Source of the DNA: Streptomyces sp. Ru73
GTDB taxonomy: Bacteria > Actinomycetota > Actinomycetes > Streptomycetales > Streptomycetaceae
NCBI RefSeq assembly: GCF_002920575.1
Contig: NZ_PQSQ01000020.1
Coordinates: forward strand, 29,043-93,042
Reading direction: 5' to 3'
DNA length: 64,000 nt
In this document: positions 45,711-54,740 of the stretch, piece by piece
Numbering within the stretch: position 1 is the first letter of the stretch
How the letters are laid out: each line of letters begins with the position of its first letter
Position numbers and translations under genes: made by a program
Notes under the pieces: model-generated
What the model was told of the DNA's origin: nothing
The model's database searches: none
The model's input: only the letters and a program-made list of their open reading frames with translations

Positions 45711-45824
45711 TCAGCCGGCTGCGCAGCGCGGACAGATCGCGCTGGCGAGGCGGCACAGGTCGACGTGCAGCCGCGCCACGAGCAGCAGGCTCGGGGTCTT
45801 CTCGCTCACGTCGTGGTCAACCAT
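45711..45824 (-). CDS. Cysteine-rich leader peptide upstream of cysO-cysM
   Basis: 37 codons: MVDHDVSEKTPSLLLVARLH then VDLCRLASAICPRCAAG. The RLHVDLCRxAxxxC pattern is that of the actinobacterial putative leader peptides found before sulfur assimilation genes. Three Cys in the last 15 codons would make ribosomes stall when Cys-tRNA is short. No Shine-Dalgarno is visible; a TACGAT hexamer (45831-45836) lies six bases ahead of the ATG, so the message probably begins at the ATG. It stands 174 bases before cysO and 148 bases after mec on the same strand. Too short for most gene callers. Confidence 0.8.
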   Translation of the reverse strand: MVDHDVSEKTPSLLLVARLHVDLCRLASAICPRCAAG

Positions 45825-45972
45825 GCGGTCATCGTATCGATTCCCGGTCCGGGTTCTGGAACCCGGTCTCGGGATGCGGACGGACCGTGCACACAGTGTG
45901 GGACGGGGTCATTCGGGGCGCCCCGGCGGGCCGTGCGCCGCCGGGGCCGTTCCGTGCGGGAGGTGACGGGCG

Positions 45973-46407
45973 TCACGCGTACGCGTCGACGACCTCGACC
46001 TCCTCCTCGGTGATCACTCCGTCCACGATCCGGTAGGACCGGAACTGGAACGGGCCCGCGTCGTCGGTGTCCGCGGTGGAGACCAGGACGTAGTGGGCGT
46101 TCGGCTCGTTCGCGTACGAGACGTCCGTGCGGGACGGGTAGGCCTCGGTCGCGGTGTGCGAGTGGTAGATGACGACGGGCTCCTCGTCCCGGTCGTCCAG
46201 CTCGCGGTAGAGCTTCAGCAGGTCGGTGGAGTCGAACTCGTAGAACGTGGGCGACCGCGCCGCGTTCAGCATCGGGATGAACCGCTCGGGACGGCCGTCG
46301 GCGGGCGCCGGCGTCGGGCCGGCCAGGACCCCGCAGGCCTCGTCGGGGTGGTCCTTGCGGGCGTGCTCGACGATCTGGTCGTAGAGGGCCCGGGTGATGG
46401 TCAGCAT
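45973..46407 (-). CDS. mec: M67/JAMM metalloprotease Mec (CysO-cysteine peptidase)
   Basis: 144 residues. The JAMM metal site reads HSHTATEAYPSRTD (H-x-H-x7-S-x2-D) with the upstream Glu in HPDEACGVLAGP. Mec of M. tuberculosis cuts cysteine from CysO-cysteine. Here it may also trim the SR tail of CysO, as QbsD does for QbsE in quinolobactin synthesis. ATG 46407 is the family start; the two upstream ATG/GTG codons lie inside the terminator hairpin. No strong ribosome site. Same strand as cysO and cysM, with the leader peptide in between. Confidence 0.88.
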   Translation of the reverse strand: MLTITRALYDQIVEHARKDHPDEACGVLAGPTPAPADGRPERFIPMLNAARSPTFYEFDSTDLLKLYRELDDRDEEPVVIYHSHTATEAYPSRTDVSYANEPNAHYVLVSTADTDDAGPFQFRSYRIVDGVITEEEVEVVDAYA

Positions 46408-46421
46408 GGTGACCAGAATAA

Positions 46422-46469
46422 GCATCGGGCCCGTACGTACCATCAGGTGATACGTACGGGCCCGGATGC
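46422..46469. terminator. Large terminator hairpin after the amino-acid permease
   Basis: GCATC plus GGGCCCGTACGTA (46422-46439) pairs with TACGTACGGGCCC plus GATGC (46451-46469), 18 base pairs with one bulged G and an 11-base loop. It begins six bases after the permease stop on its strand and ends just before mec. Confidence 0.8.
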
Positions 46470-46474
46470 TGGAC

Positions 46475-47953
46475 TCAGAGGGTGTCGCCGGGGTGGTGCG
46501 GGATGCTGTCGACCGGCCGGTGGCCGCGACCGCCCCCCTTGAAGACGTCGGGGTCCTTGCGCTTGATGATCAGGTAGCCGACGCCCATGATCGCGGCCCA
46601 CACCGGCGCCGCGTAGAGCGAGATCCGGGTGTCCGGGTCGATGCCCATCATCACGATGACCATGGCGATGAAGGCCAGCGCGAAGATCGAGGTGTACGGC
46701 GCGCCGATGGCCTTGAACTCCGACTGCGGCAGCTCGCCGCGGTTGGCCTTGGCCCGGTAGCGCAGCTGCGAGAGCAGGATGACGATCCAGGCCCACATGC
46801 CGGAGATGGTGGCGAAGGAGACGACGTAGTTGAAGGCGTCACCCGGCCACTGGTAGTTGATCCACACGCCGACCAGCATCATCGCGACCGAGACGCCGGT
46901 GCCGGTGGTGGGCAGGCCGTTCTTGCTGAGCCTGGTGAAGAACTTCGGGCCCTGGCCGTTGCGTGCCAGGTCGCGCAGCATGCGGCCGGTGGAGTACATG
47001 CCGGAGTTGGCGGAGGACAGCGCCGCGGTGAGCACGACGAAGTTCACGATGCCGGCGCCGGCCGGCAGGCCGATCTTGGCGAAGGCCGCGACGAAGGGGC
47101 TGACGCCCGGCTCGAAGGCGGTCCAGCTGACCACGGACAGGATGATGATCAGCGCGCCGATGTAGAAGAGGCCGATCCGCCACGGCACGGTGTTGATGGC
47201 CTGCGGCAGGACCTTCTTCGGGTTGGTGGCCTCGCCCGCGGTGACGCCGACCAGCTCGACGGCGAGGAAGGCGAACATCACGATCTGCAGGGTCATCAGC
47301 GTGCCGCCGATGCCCTTGGGGAAGAATCCGCCGTGCGACCACAGGAGGCTGAAGGAGGCGGTGTCACCGGCGTCGGAGAAGCCGAGCAGGATCACGCCGA
47401 GGCCGATCAGGATCATGCCGACGATGGCGGTGACCTTGACCATGGAGAACCAGAACTCCAGCTCACCGAAGATCTTCACGGAGATCAGGTTGATGCCGAA
47501 GAGTGCGACGGTGAAGACCAGTGCGGACACCCATTGCGGGATGTCGTGGTTCCAGTACTGGATGTACGTCGCGGCCGCCGTGACCTCGGTGATGCCGGTG
47601 ACGACCCAGAAGAGCCAGTACGTCCAGCCGGTCACGAAGCCCATGAAGGGGCCCAGGAACTCGCGCGCGTACTCCGAGAAGGAGCCGGACACCGGGCGGT
47701 ACATGAGCAGCTCGCCCAGGGCCCGCATGATGAAGAAGATGACGAGTCCGACGATGGCGTAGGCGAGGATGATGCTCGGCCCGGCCTTCGAGATCGCCTT
47801 GCCCGCCCCCAGGAACAGGCCCGTTCCGATGGCGCCACCAATGGCGATCATCTGGATCTGCCGGTTTCCCAGTCCGCGCTGATAGCCCTCTTCGGGGGCA
47901 GATCCGTCGGCGTCGGCGACGCCGTGCTGATTTTCGACCTGCGCTGAGGTCAT
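46475..47953 (-). CDS. Amino-acid permease, AAT family (GABA/aromatic/Ala type)
   Basis: 492 residues with twelve helices. The N-terminal signature IGGAIGTGLFLGAGKAISKAGPSI, PVSGSFSEYAREFLGPFMGF and GVTAGEATNPKKVLPQAINTVPWR are those of APC/AAT transporters. Proton-coupled amino-acid uptake; the substrate cannot be told. ATG 47953 is chosen (MTSAQVENQHG), with AAAGG ten bases away; ATG 47974 is the alternative. Its proximity to cysM/mec is not evidence for a sulfur role. Confidence 0.87.
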   Translation of the reverse strand: MTSAQVENQHGVADADGSAPEEGYQRGLGNRQIQMIAIGGAIGTGLFLGAGKAISKAGPSIILAYAIVGLVIFFIMRALGELLMYRPVSGSFSEYAREFLGPFMGFVTGWTYWLFWVVTGITEVTAAATYIQYWNHDIPQWVSALVFTVALFGINLISVKIFGELEFWFSMVKVTAIVGMILIGLGVILLGFSDAGDTASFSLLWSHGGFFPKGIGGTLMTLQIVMFAFLAVELVGVTAGEATNPKKVLPQAINTVPWRIGLFYIGALIIILSVVSWTAFEPGVSPFVAAFAKIGLPAGAGIVNFVVLTAALSSANSGMYSTGRMLRDLARNGQGPKFFTRLSKNGLPTTGTGVSVAMMLVGVWINYQWPGDAFNYVVSFATISGMWAWIVILLSQLRYRAKANRGELPQSEFKAIGAPYTSIFALAFIAMVIVMMGIDPDTRISLYAAPVWAAIMGVGYLIIKRKDPDVFKGGGRGHRPVDSIPHHPGDTL

Positions 47954-48287
47954 GAGTGGTGCGCCTTTCTCCATTCCGACCCGGTCTGTCCGGATCGGGT
48001 CCCGATCCCCCCGGATGGAGTCCTGCACGCCGACGGTCGGCCGGCGAAGCGCTCCCGCGGCGACAGGGGTGGCGTCACCGACGGCAGGTCGAGGATTTTT
48101 ACCACGCCCACTGGGGATGTACTACCGGGGCACGGCGGGGCACAACGGTGAAAGTAGGACAAAATTCAAAAGGCGCAGGAAGACCGAGTGGCACCGTCAT
48201 GCGATCGTTATCCGGATTTGAGCATCCGCTGAGCGAACACCTTCCCGTGCGTAGCCGGGCGTGCCGTACCGGTGACGAAACCGCCGG
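47954..48287. other. Long leader/promoter region of the amino-acid permease
   Basis: 334 bases upstream of the permease gene. It contains an AT-richer part (about 48100-48230) that probably holds the promoter and a perfect palindrome GGATCGGG-T-CCCGATCC at 47992-48008, 39 bases ahead of the start codon. No gene seen. Confidence 0.6.
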
Positions 48288-48887
48288 TCAGGGCATCAGC
48301 GTCTCGATCAGACTCTCCTGCAGCCCGCCCAGCCAGAGGTACGCCATCGCCATCGGCTTGCGCGGGTCCTCGTCCGGCAGGCCGATCAGCTCGCTGCCGT
48401 CGTCCTCGTCCGTGACCTCCAGCCGGGTGCCGATCGCCAGCCGCAGGTCGTTCAGCGCGCCCAGCCACTGCTGGGACTCGTCGGGCTTGAGCCGCAGCAC
48501 GGCGCCCTCGGCGCTCTTGCCGCCCCCCGTGGACAGCGCGTCCAGGGAGCGGACCACCGCGAGGGCGTCCTCGCGCTTGCGGGCCCGCAGGTCGTTCTCG
48601 GTGAAGCGGCGGAACTCCGCCGAGGCGGCGCGCACGTCGTCGTCCGGCACGTGGTCGGGGCCGCCGTAGGCGTCGGGGAAGAGCCGGGCCAGTGCCGGGT
48701 CGGACGGCGGCTCGCTGGGGCCCTCGGCGAACAGCGCGTCCAGCGGGTCCCCGCCGTCAGCGGGCTCGTCACCGGGGCCCACCAGCTCCATCAGCTGGAC
48801 GGCCAAGCTGCGCAGGATGGAGATCTCGACCTCGTCGAAGGCGGCCGCCGCTCCCCCGCCGGGCAGGGCTTCGAAGTGGCCGGCCAT
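48288..48887 (-). CDS. DUF2017 protein
   Basis: 199 residues, acidic, with the DUF2017 motifs VEISILRSLAVQLMELV, LFPDAYGGPDHVPDDDVRAASAEFRRFTENDLRARK and the C-terminal AYLWLGGLQESLIETL. Function unknown; in actinobacteria it almost always follows clpS, and here it starts within the clpS stop (TGATGG). A role in ClpS/ClpCP-linked degradation is a reasonable inference. Cytoplasmic. Confidence 0.88.
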   Translation of the reverse strand: MAGHFEALPGGGAAAAFDEVEISILRSLAVQLMELVGPGDEPADGGDPLDALFAEGPSEPPSDPALARLFPDAYGGPDHVPDDDVRAASAEFRRFTENDLRARKREDALAVVRSLDALSTGGGKSAEGAVLRLKPDESQQWLGALNDLRLAIGTRLEVTDEDDGSELIGLPDEDPRKPMAMAYLWLGGLQESLIETLMP

Positions 48888-49198
48888 CAGCGGTCCTGCG
48901 TGAGGGTCGCCCAGAGGCCGTAGCCGTGCATCGCCTGCACGTCGCGCTCCATTTCTTCGCGGGTACCGCTGGACACGATCGCGCGGCCCTTCCGGTGGAC
49001 GTCGAGCATGAGCTTGCGCGCCTTCTCCTTGGAGTACCCGAAGTACGCCTGGAACACGTAGGTCACATAACTCATGAGGTTGACGGGGTCATTGTGAACG
49101 ACGGTCACCCAGGGCACATCGGGCTCCGGCGCCTCGAAGGGCGCCTCCGTCGTTTCCGGGCGTTCGATCTCCGTCGGTGCGACACTCACGGGTTCCAT
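48887..49198 (-). CDS. clpS: ClpS adaptor of the Clp protease
   Basis: 103 residues. [71 protein letters not shown] is the complete ClpS fold with the N-degron pocket residues Asn-Asp and Met of NLMSY. It brings N-end-rule substrates to ClpC/ClpA. ATG 49198; GTG 49189 is possible. Divergent from pncB; operon with DUF2017. Confidence 0.92.
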   Translation of the reverse strand: MEPVSVAPTEIERPETTEAPFEAPEPDVPWVTVVHNDPVNLMSYVTYVFQAYFGYSKEKARKLMLDVHRKGRAIVSSGTREEMERDVQAMHGYGLWATLTQDR

Positions 49199-49260
49199 GC
49201 TGCCACCCGGAGGGGACGCGCGCACAAATGACCCGGGGAAATCGTCAATGTGACGAGTAA

Positions 49261-49279
49261 GGGAGGTAGCATCTCCTCC
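49261..49279 (+). promoter_or_regulatory. Self-complementary ribosome-site region of pncB
   Basis: GGAGG (49262-49266) and CCTCC (49275-49279) can pair across an eight-base loop and would hide the only Shine-Dalgarno sequence. TAGCAT in the loop also resembles a -10 box at a distance that would make the message nearly leaderless. Confidence 0.4.
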
Positions 49280-49280
49280 T

Positions 49281-50609
49281 ATGAACACAGCAGACCTGGG
49301 GCTGCCGGTGGCCGTGCCGTCGACTGCGCTCTTCACCGACCAGTACGAACTCACCATGCTGCAGGCCGCGCTGCGGTCCGGCACCGCCGACCGCCGTTCG
49401 GTCTTCGAGGTCTTCACCCGGCGGCTGCCCGAGGGCCGCCGGTACGGCGTCGTGGCCGGCACCGGACGCCTGCTCGACGCGGTGGAGAACTTCCGCTTCG
49501 ACGACACGATCCTGGACTTCCTCACCGGCCGGGGCATCCTCGACGACGAGACCCGCCAGTGGCTCGCCGACTACCGCTTCCGCGGTGACATCTGGGGCTA
49601 TCCGGAGGGCGAGGTCTACTTCCCCGGCTCGCCGATCCTCCGCGTCGAGGGCACCTTCGCCGAGGCGGTGCTCCTGGAGACGGTGGTCCTCTCGATCCTC
49701 AACCACGACTCGGCGGTGGCCGCCGCCGCGTCCCGGATGTCGGCCGCGGCCGGCGAGCGCCCGCTGATCGAGATGGGTGCCCGGCGCACCCACGAGCTGG
49801 CCGCCGTGGCCGCGGCGCGCGCCGCGTACGTGGGCGGCTTCCACACCACCTCCGACCTCGCGGCCGGCTTCCGGTACAACATCCCGACGGCCGGCACGAG
49901 TGCGCACTCCTTCACCCTGCTGCACGACAACGAGCGGGACGCGTTCACCGCGCAGATCGACAGCCTCGGCGCAGGAACGACTCTGCTGGTGGACACCTAC
50001 GACGTCACCGAGGCGGTGCGTACCGCCGTCGAGGTGGCCGGGCCGGGTCTCGGCGCCGTCCGCATCGACTCCGGCGACCTGCTGCTCCTCGCCCACCGGG
50101 TGCGCCAGCAGCTGGACGAGCTGGGCGCGACGGACACCAAGATCGTGGTGACCAGCGACCTGGACGAGTACGCCATCGCCTCGCTGGCCGCGGCCCCCGT
50201 GGACGCGTACGGCGTCGGCACCCAGCTGGTCACCGGCAGCGGCCACCCGACCGCCTCGATGGTCTACAAGCTGGTCGCGCGGGCCGACAGCGACGGCCCC
50301 GACGCGCCGCTGCGGCCGGTCGCGAAGAAGTCCATGGGCGGCAAGGCGTCCCAGGGCGGCCGCAAGTGGGCGGCGCGGCGTCTGGACGAGCACGGCGTGG
50401 CGGAGGCCGAGGTCGTCGGCACGGGCCCGGTGCCCGAGGAGCTGGCGGACCGGCAGCTCCAGGTGCCGCTGGTGCGCGGCGGCGAGGTGGTCGCCCGCGA
50501 GCCGCTGGACGCCGCGCGCGACCGGCACATCGCGGCCCGCGCCGGGCTGCCGATGTCGGCGATGCAGCTGTCGCGCGGCGAGGCCGTGCTGCCGACGGAG
50601 CACGTCTGA
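49281..50609 (+). CDS. pncB: Nicotinate phosphoribosyltransferase
   Basis: 442 residues. [17 protein letters not shown], the active-site [30 protein letters not shown] and [19 protein letters not shown] belong to the NAPRTase family. It makes nicotinate mononucleotide for NAD salvage, fitting the nicotinamidase 260 bases downstream. The ATG is preceded by GGGAGG 14 bases away, farther than normal, with the complementary CCTCC directly before the ATG. Confidence 0.93.
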   Translation: MNTADLGLPVAVPSTALFTDQYELTMLQAALRSGTADRRSVFEVFTRRLPEGRRYGVVAGTGRLLDAVENFRFDDTILDFLTGRGILDDETRQWLADYRFRGDIWGYPEGEVYFPGSPILRVEGTFAEAVLLETVVLSILNHDSAVAAAASRMSAAAGERPLIEMGARRTHELAAVAAARAAYVGGFHTTSDLAAGFRYNIPTAGTSAHSFTLLHDNERDAFTAQIDSLGAGTTLLVDTYDVTEAVRTAVEVAGPGLGAVRIDSGDLLLLAHRVRQQLDELGATDTKIVVTSDLDEYAIASLAAAPVDAYGVGTQLVTGSGHPTASMVYKLVARADSDGPDAPLRPVAKKSMGGKASQGGRKWAARRLDEHGVAEAEVVGTGPVPEELADRQLQVPLVRGGEVVAREPLDAARDRHIAARAGLPMSAMQLSRGEAVLPTEHV

Positions 50610-50750
50610 GGAGGCGGCCGGGGCACGGGACGCCTCATGGGTACCTCGGTACCTCTCTGCTGCCGACCGGGGCAGGGGCGCGGCGGGGCGCATCACCACC
50701 CCGTCTTGCGCCTCTGGCCTGGCGATGTGTCGCTGACCGCCGTGCAGCGC

Positions 50751-50776
50751 CCACTCCCGCACCGGCGGGTGAGTGG
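50751..50776. promoter_or_regulatory. Inverted repeat upstream of pncA
   Basis: CCACTCCCGC-ACCG-GCGG-GT-GAGTGG: ten base pairs with a two-base bulge, 92 bases ahead of pncA. Candidate operator or terminator of pncB (142 bases after its stop). Confidence 0.35.
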
Positions 50777-50868
50777 CTACCCTCGGTCACATCGGCGCGT
50801 GCCGTAGCCCCCCACTGGTTCCACAGCCGCCACAGATTCCCCCCATTTCCCATCCGGAAGGCCGCACC

Positions 50869-51465
50869 ATGCACCGGGCATTGATCGTCGTGGACGTACA
50901 GAACGACTTCTGTGAGGGCGGCAGCCTCGCGGTGGCGGGCGGCTCGGACATCGCCGCAGCCATCACCGACCTGGTGGGCGAGGCCGCGGGCAGCGGGTAC
51001 CAGTACGTGGTCGCCACCCGTGACCACCACATCGACCCCGGTGACCACTTCTCCAGCCGCCCCGACTACGAGCACAGCTGGCCGGCGCACTGCGTCGCCG
51101 GGACCGAGGGCAGCGGCTTCCATCCGAACTTCGCGCCGGCCATCGTCTCCGGCGCGATCGACGCGGTCTTCTCCAAGGGCGAGTACGCCGCGGCGTACAG
51201 CGGCTTCGAGGGGGTGGACGAGAACGGCACCTCGACGGCGGACTGGCTGCGGGCACACGACGTGACCGAGGTGGACGTCGTCGGGCTCGCCACGGACCAC
51301 TGCGTGCGGGCCACGGCCCTGGACGCGCTGCGCGAGGGCTTCCGCACCCGGGTCCTGCTGGACCTGACGGCGGGCGTGGCCCCGCACACGACCGAGGCGG
51401 CGGTCGCGGAGCTGCGCGAGGCCGGGGCCGAGCTGACCGGCAAGCCGGTGGTCAGCGGGGGCTGA
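50869..51465 (+). CDS. pncA: Nicotinamidase / isochorismatase-like hydrolase
   Basis: 198 residues. Catalytic Asp in VVDVQNDFCEGG, metal-binding DHHIDPGDHF, the nucleophilic Cys in ATDHCVRAT and HCVAG match PncA. It deamidates nicotinamide to nicotinate, the substrate of PncB. ATG 50869 with GGAAGG seven bases ahead; the upstream frame lacks coding bias. Probably expressed separately from pncB given the 259-base gap. Confidence 0.92.
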   Translation: MHRALIVVDVQNDFCEGGSLAVAGGSDIAAAITDLVGEAAGSGYQYVVATRDHHIDPGDHFSSRPDYEHSWPAHCVAGTEGSGFHPNFAPAIVSGAIDAVFSKGEYAAAYSGFEGVDENGTSTADWLRAHDVTEVDVVGLATDHCVRATALDALREGFRTRVLLDLTAGVAPHTTEAAVAELREAGAELTGKPVVSGG

Positions 51466-51494
51466 GCCACCGGCGACGGCCCGCCGCGGCGCTC

Positions 51495-51821
51495 CTAGAG
51501 CGTCTCCGGGACGGCCGGGCGGAGCAGTGCCCGTATCGGGTGCCAGGACTCCGTGTCGTCGTCCGGGGCGCCGCGCCAGACGAGTCCGTCGGGGTGGTGG
51601 AGTACCGCGGTGACCTCGTCCGGCGTGGGCGGCTCGGTGTTGCCGCGCAGGTAGACGGCGCGCAGCCCGAGGTTGCGCAGCCTGGTCAGGGCGCGCGGGC
51701 GGTTCTGCGCGTGAACGAGGACGCGTACGCGGTGGCCGTTGCCGCCCGGTCTGGGCAGCGAGAGGGCCACCACCACGCTTCCGCCCGGAAGCCTGATGAA
51801 GCCGGAGCCGGTCAAGGTCAT
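51495..51821 (-). CDS. Conserved hypothetical protein
   Basis: 108 residues, soluble, without signal or membrane segment. Visible parts: SGFIRLPGGSVVVALSLPRPGGNGHRVRVLVHAQNRPRALTRLRNLGLRAVYLRGNTEPPTPDEVTAVLHHPDGLVWR. Fully coding by codon bias. No family recognised; it stands alone between pncA and the protease, convergent with pncA at 29 bases. ATG 51821 with a GGGGGA ahead; ATG 51836 is an alternative. Confidence 0.65.
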   Translation of the reverse strand: MTLTGSGFIRLPGGSVVVALSLPRPGGNGHRVRVLVHAQNRPRALTRLRNLGLRAVYLRGNTEPPTPDEVTAVLHHPDGLVWRGAPDDDTESWHPIRALLRPAVPETL

Positions 51822-51956
51822 GTTTCCCCCGTGCATGGTCGGTGCAGCGGTCGGTGCCTGGTCGTGCGGCCCGCGCACGCCGGGTCAGGGCATGCGGCGT
51901 CATCCCCTCGTGAGACTGCGTGTCAGCAAGAAGGCCGCAGGAGGCATCTAAACGCG

Positions 51957-51990
51957 ATCGGCCGCCGCCCGCTAGGGGGTGACGGCCGAT
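51957..51990. terminator. Terminator after the M6 protease gene
   Basis: ATCGGCCG pairs with CGGCCGAT, with additional C-rich/G-rich pairing inside, 24 bases downstream of the protease stop on its strand. Confidence 0.55.
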
Positions 51991-52013
51991 ACGTCTCTGA
52001 CCTGCGACTTTAC

Positions 52014-54407
52014 TTACTTCTTCGTCGCGGGTCCGACCTGGAGGACCACGGTGGAGCCGTCGTGGGCCTCCTTCTCGATCTTGATCCGGGTGTTGGTGTC
52101 AGGAACGATCACGCCACCGGTCGGGTTCGTCTTGTCGTAGTACGTCCCGTTGCGGTCGTCGAAGACGGTCACGCCCTTCTGCGCCGGGATGCGGACGGCC
52201 TTGCCGTCCTTGTGCAGGGTGATCGCGTCGGTGCGGGCGCGGGTGAAGGTCGAGTCGTAGGTCTGGAAGCGGTTGCGCATGAGCTTGCCGTCCGCCCACT
52301 TCGTGGCCTTCGGGTGCGCGTCGACCGGGAGGATCTGGCCGGCGCCCGGGTGCTCGCCGACGTTGTTGTCGGTCTGCGAGGTGTCCCACAGCCAGATCAG
52401 CACGCCGTTCTGGAAGGGGAAGTGCTCGACCCAGTTCGGCCGGGTGGAGGCGAAGCCGAAGTTGTACGGGCCGGTCTGCAGGGTCTTGTCGTACGAGACG
52501 TACTGGCGGTTCTCGGCGAGGTAGTACTGCGGGTAGTCCTTGGTGAAGGACTCGCCGATGCGCGAGAAGCCCTTGGCGGTCCAGCCCGCGTCGTCGCCTT
52601 CGGCGCCGTCGGTGAAGAGCGGCTTGCCGTCGGCCGTGATGCTCAGCGCGTCGGCAGCGAAGCCCTTCTGCGCCACGCCGCCGTCGGTCTGGTAGCGGAA
52701 CCGCAGGTCGATCTTCTTGCCCGCGTACGCGTCCAGCGGGTAGACGAGGTCCTGGTAGGCGTCGACGGTGCCGGTCAGCGCGGGCTTGTCACCGGCGTCG
52801 CGCGGGATCGCCCGGCCGTTCGCGGTGCCGTCCACCGGCGTCCAGTTGGCGCCGCCGTCCGTGGAGACCTCGGCGTACAGGTAGTCGTACTCCGCCTCGA
52901 TGTCCCACCAGCCCTTGAGGCTCAGCGACGCCTTGGTCTTGCCGGTGAGGTCGACGGACCGGGTGAGGGTGTTCTTCAGGTCGTCGCCCATGCCGCTCCA
53001 CCACTGCTTCGAGCCCTCGGCGGGCTTCACGACCGAGGTGGTGACGGCCTTGTCCGGCAGCTCGACGACGAGCGCCTGCTTGTGCTTGGTGTTGTACTCC
53101 GCGACGCCCAGCTTGTGCGAGGACTTCGTCGCCGCCTTCGCGGTGCCGTAGTTGAGCCAGCCCAGCTGGAGCTTGTCCCAGGCGCTCATGTCGCCGGGCA
53201 GGTCGCCGATGGCGTCCTTGCCGCGGCCGAGCCAGGAACCGGAGGACATCAGCGACCAGAAGTCGACGGAGGACTCGCCGGTGCCGCCGGTGTCGTACTC
53301 GTCCGGCAGGCCCAGGTCGTGGCCGTACTCGTGGGCGAAGACGCCGAGGCCGCCGTTCTCCGGCTGCATGGTGTAGTCGCCGACCCAGATGCCGGTGTCA
53401 CCGATCTGCGCGCCGCCGGCCTTGTTCTCCCCCGGGCCGGTCTTGCCGGCGTCCGTGCCGTACGCGTACCAGCGGTGCGCCCAGATGGCGTTGGTGCCCT
53501 GGACACCGCCGCCCGCGGACTCGTCCTCGCCGGCGTGCACGATCTGGAAGTGGTCGATGTAGCCGTCCGGCTCGTTGAAGTTGCCGTCGCCGTCGTAGTC
53601 GTAGCGGTCCCACTGGTCGTACTGCGCCAGGTCCGCCTTGATCTGCGCGTCGGTGCGGCCCTTGGCCTTCTGGTCCTTCGCCCACTGGTTCACGCCGTCG
53701 CGGATCAGGTCCCAGGCGTTGGAGCAGTTGGTCTGGCCGCAGTAGTTGGAGCCGTAACGGGCCTCGTTCCAGTCGACCTTGACCCAGTCGGATACCTCGC
53801 CCTCGACCGAGTAGCGGCCCGAGGACTGCTTCTCGTAGTACTTCGCCAGGGACTCCTTCTTCTTGTCGTGCGAGAAGTAGAGGTCCTGGTAGTGCTGCTG
53901 GTTGAAGTCGGGCTGCCAGTCCGTGCTGTTGTCCGTCGCACGGTCCGGCTCGGCTATCTCGTTGTGCGCGGGGCCCGCCTCGCCGCCGTACTTCTTCACC
54001 GGCGGCTTGGGGCCGTCGCCGTCCGGGTCGTACATCGTGGTGTTGTCGACCTTGCCGCCGAACTCCACCAGGATGGTGAAGATCTTGTCGGTCTTCTCCC
54101 GGGCCAGTTCGACGTACTTGTCCTTGCCCAGCTTCACGACCTGCGAGCCGCCCCGCTTCGTGGCCTTGGCGTCGCCGGATATGACCTGGCGGAGCGCCTC
54201 CTCGCGCTGGGCCTCCTGCCGGTCGCTGAACGGCCCCTTGAGGTCGTGGTCGACCGTCCGCCCGGCGGCGGCCGGGTCGTTCGGCGGGCTCGCGGCCGTG
54301 GTACGGCCCTCGGCCTGCGCCGCCCCGGACGCAAAAACGGCCGCCCCGATCGCGGCGGTTGCCGTGGCCAGGGCGGCCGATCTGAACAGCAATCTCTGGG
54401 ATCTCAC
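52014..54407 (-). CDS. Secreted M6 family (immune inhibitor A-like) metalloprotease
   Basis: 797 residues. Signal peptide (SQRLLFRSAALATATAAIGAAVFASGAAQA), a propeptide-like stretch rich in charged residues, then the zinc motif HEYGHDLGLPDEYD (about 356-369; HExxHxxGxxD). A jelly-roll/VCBS-like C-terminal region follows. Many Asp/Asn-rich acidic loops such as YDYDGDGNFNEPDG suggest Ca binding. Immune inhibitor A relatives degrade host and environmental proteins. GTG 54407 with GGAGG ten bases ahead. Its stop is TAA. Confidence 0.9.
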   Translation of the reverse strand: MRSQRLLFRSAALATATAAIGAAVFASGAAQAEGRTTAASPPNDPAAAGRTVDHDLKGPFSDRQEAQREEALRQVISGDAKATKRGGSQVVKLGKDKYVELAREKTDKIFTILVEFGGKVDNTTMYDPDGDGPKPPVKKYGGEAGPAHNEIAEPDRATDNSTDWQPDFNQQHYQDLYFSHDKKKESLAKYYEKQSSGRYSVEGEVSDWVKVDWNEARYGSNYCGQTNCSNAWDLIRDGVNQWAKDQKAKGRTDAQIKADLAQYDQWDRYDYDGDGNFNEPDGYIDHFQIVHAGEDESAGGGVQGTNAIWAHRWYAYGTDAGKTGPGENKAGGAQIGDTGIWVGDYTMQPENGGLGVFAHEYGHDLGLPDEYDTGGTGESSVDFWSLMSSGSWLGRGKDAIGDLPGDMSAWDKLQLGWLNYGTAKAATKSSHKLGVAEYNTKHKQALVVELPDKAVTTSVVKPAEGSKQWWSGMGDDLKNTLTRSVDLTGKTKASLSLKGWWDIEAEYDYLYAEVSTDGGANWTPVDGTANGRAIPRDAGDKPALTGTVDAYQDLVYPLDAYAGKKIDLRFRYQTDGGVAQKGFAADALSITADGKPLFTDGAEGDDAGWTAKGFSRIGESFTKDYPQYYLAENRQYVSYDKTLQTGPYNFGFASTRPNWVEHFPFQNGVLIWLWDTSQTDNNVGEHPGAGQILPVDAHPKATKWADGKLMRNRFQTYDSTFTRARTDAITLHKDGKAVRIPAQKGVTVFDDRNGTYYDKTNPTGGVIVPDTNTRIKIEKEAHDGSTVVLQVGPATKK

Positions 54408-54740
54408 GTTGCGCTGTCCTCCCCTAGAACGAACGGTCGTTGGAGGAATTTGACCGGAACGCCGGGGGAAAAGACAGACCTTGATTTGCACACGTCAGCG
54501 AAGTACGTTACTCGGCTCGCCGCGTGCGAGTATCGGACGGCCGCGCCTCACGGGCGGCCCAACGGGCGCGCCATAAGGGGCCGTTGCCCGGACGCATGAA
54601 CCGGTGCGCCCCCTGTGCTTCGGGACCGTGGGTCAACTCACGCTTACCGGACGTTCCGCTCGGGCAGTAAGGACCGTAGAGTCTTTTGACGGCGCGCCAT
54701 GTCGACTCCCACCCCTGATGCTTCCGAGGACGGACCCGCC
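54408..54740. other. Divergent region between M6 protease and small membrane protein genes
   Basis: 333 bases. Inverted repeat AACGA-ACGG-TCGTT at 54428-54441 lies directly upstream of the protease ribosome site. On the plus strand TAGAGT at 54677 is a -10-like hexamer for the membrane protein. No gene seen. Confidence 0.5.
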
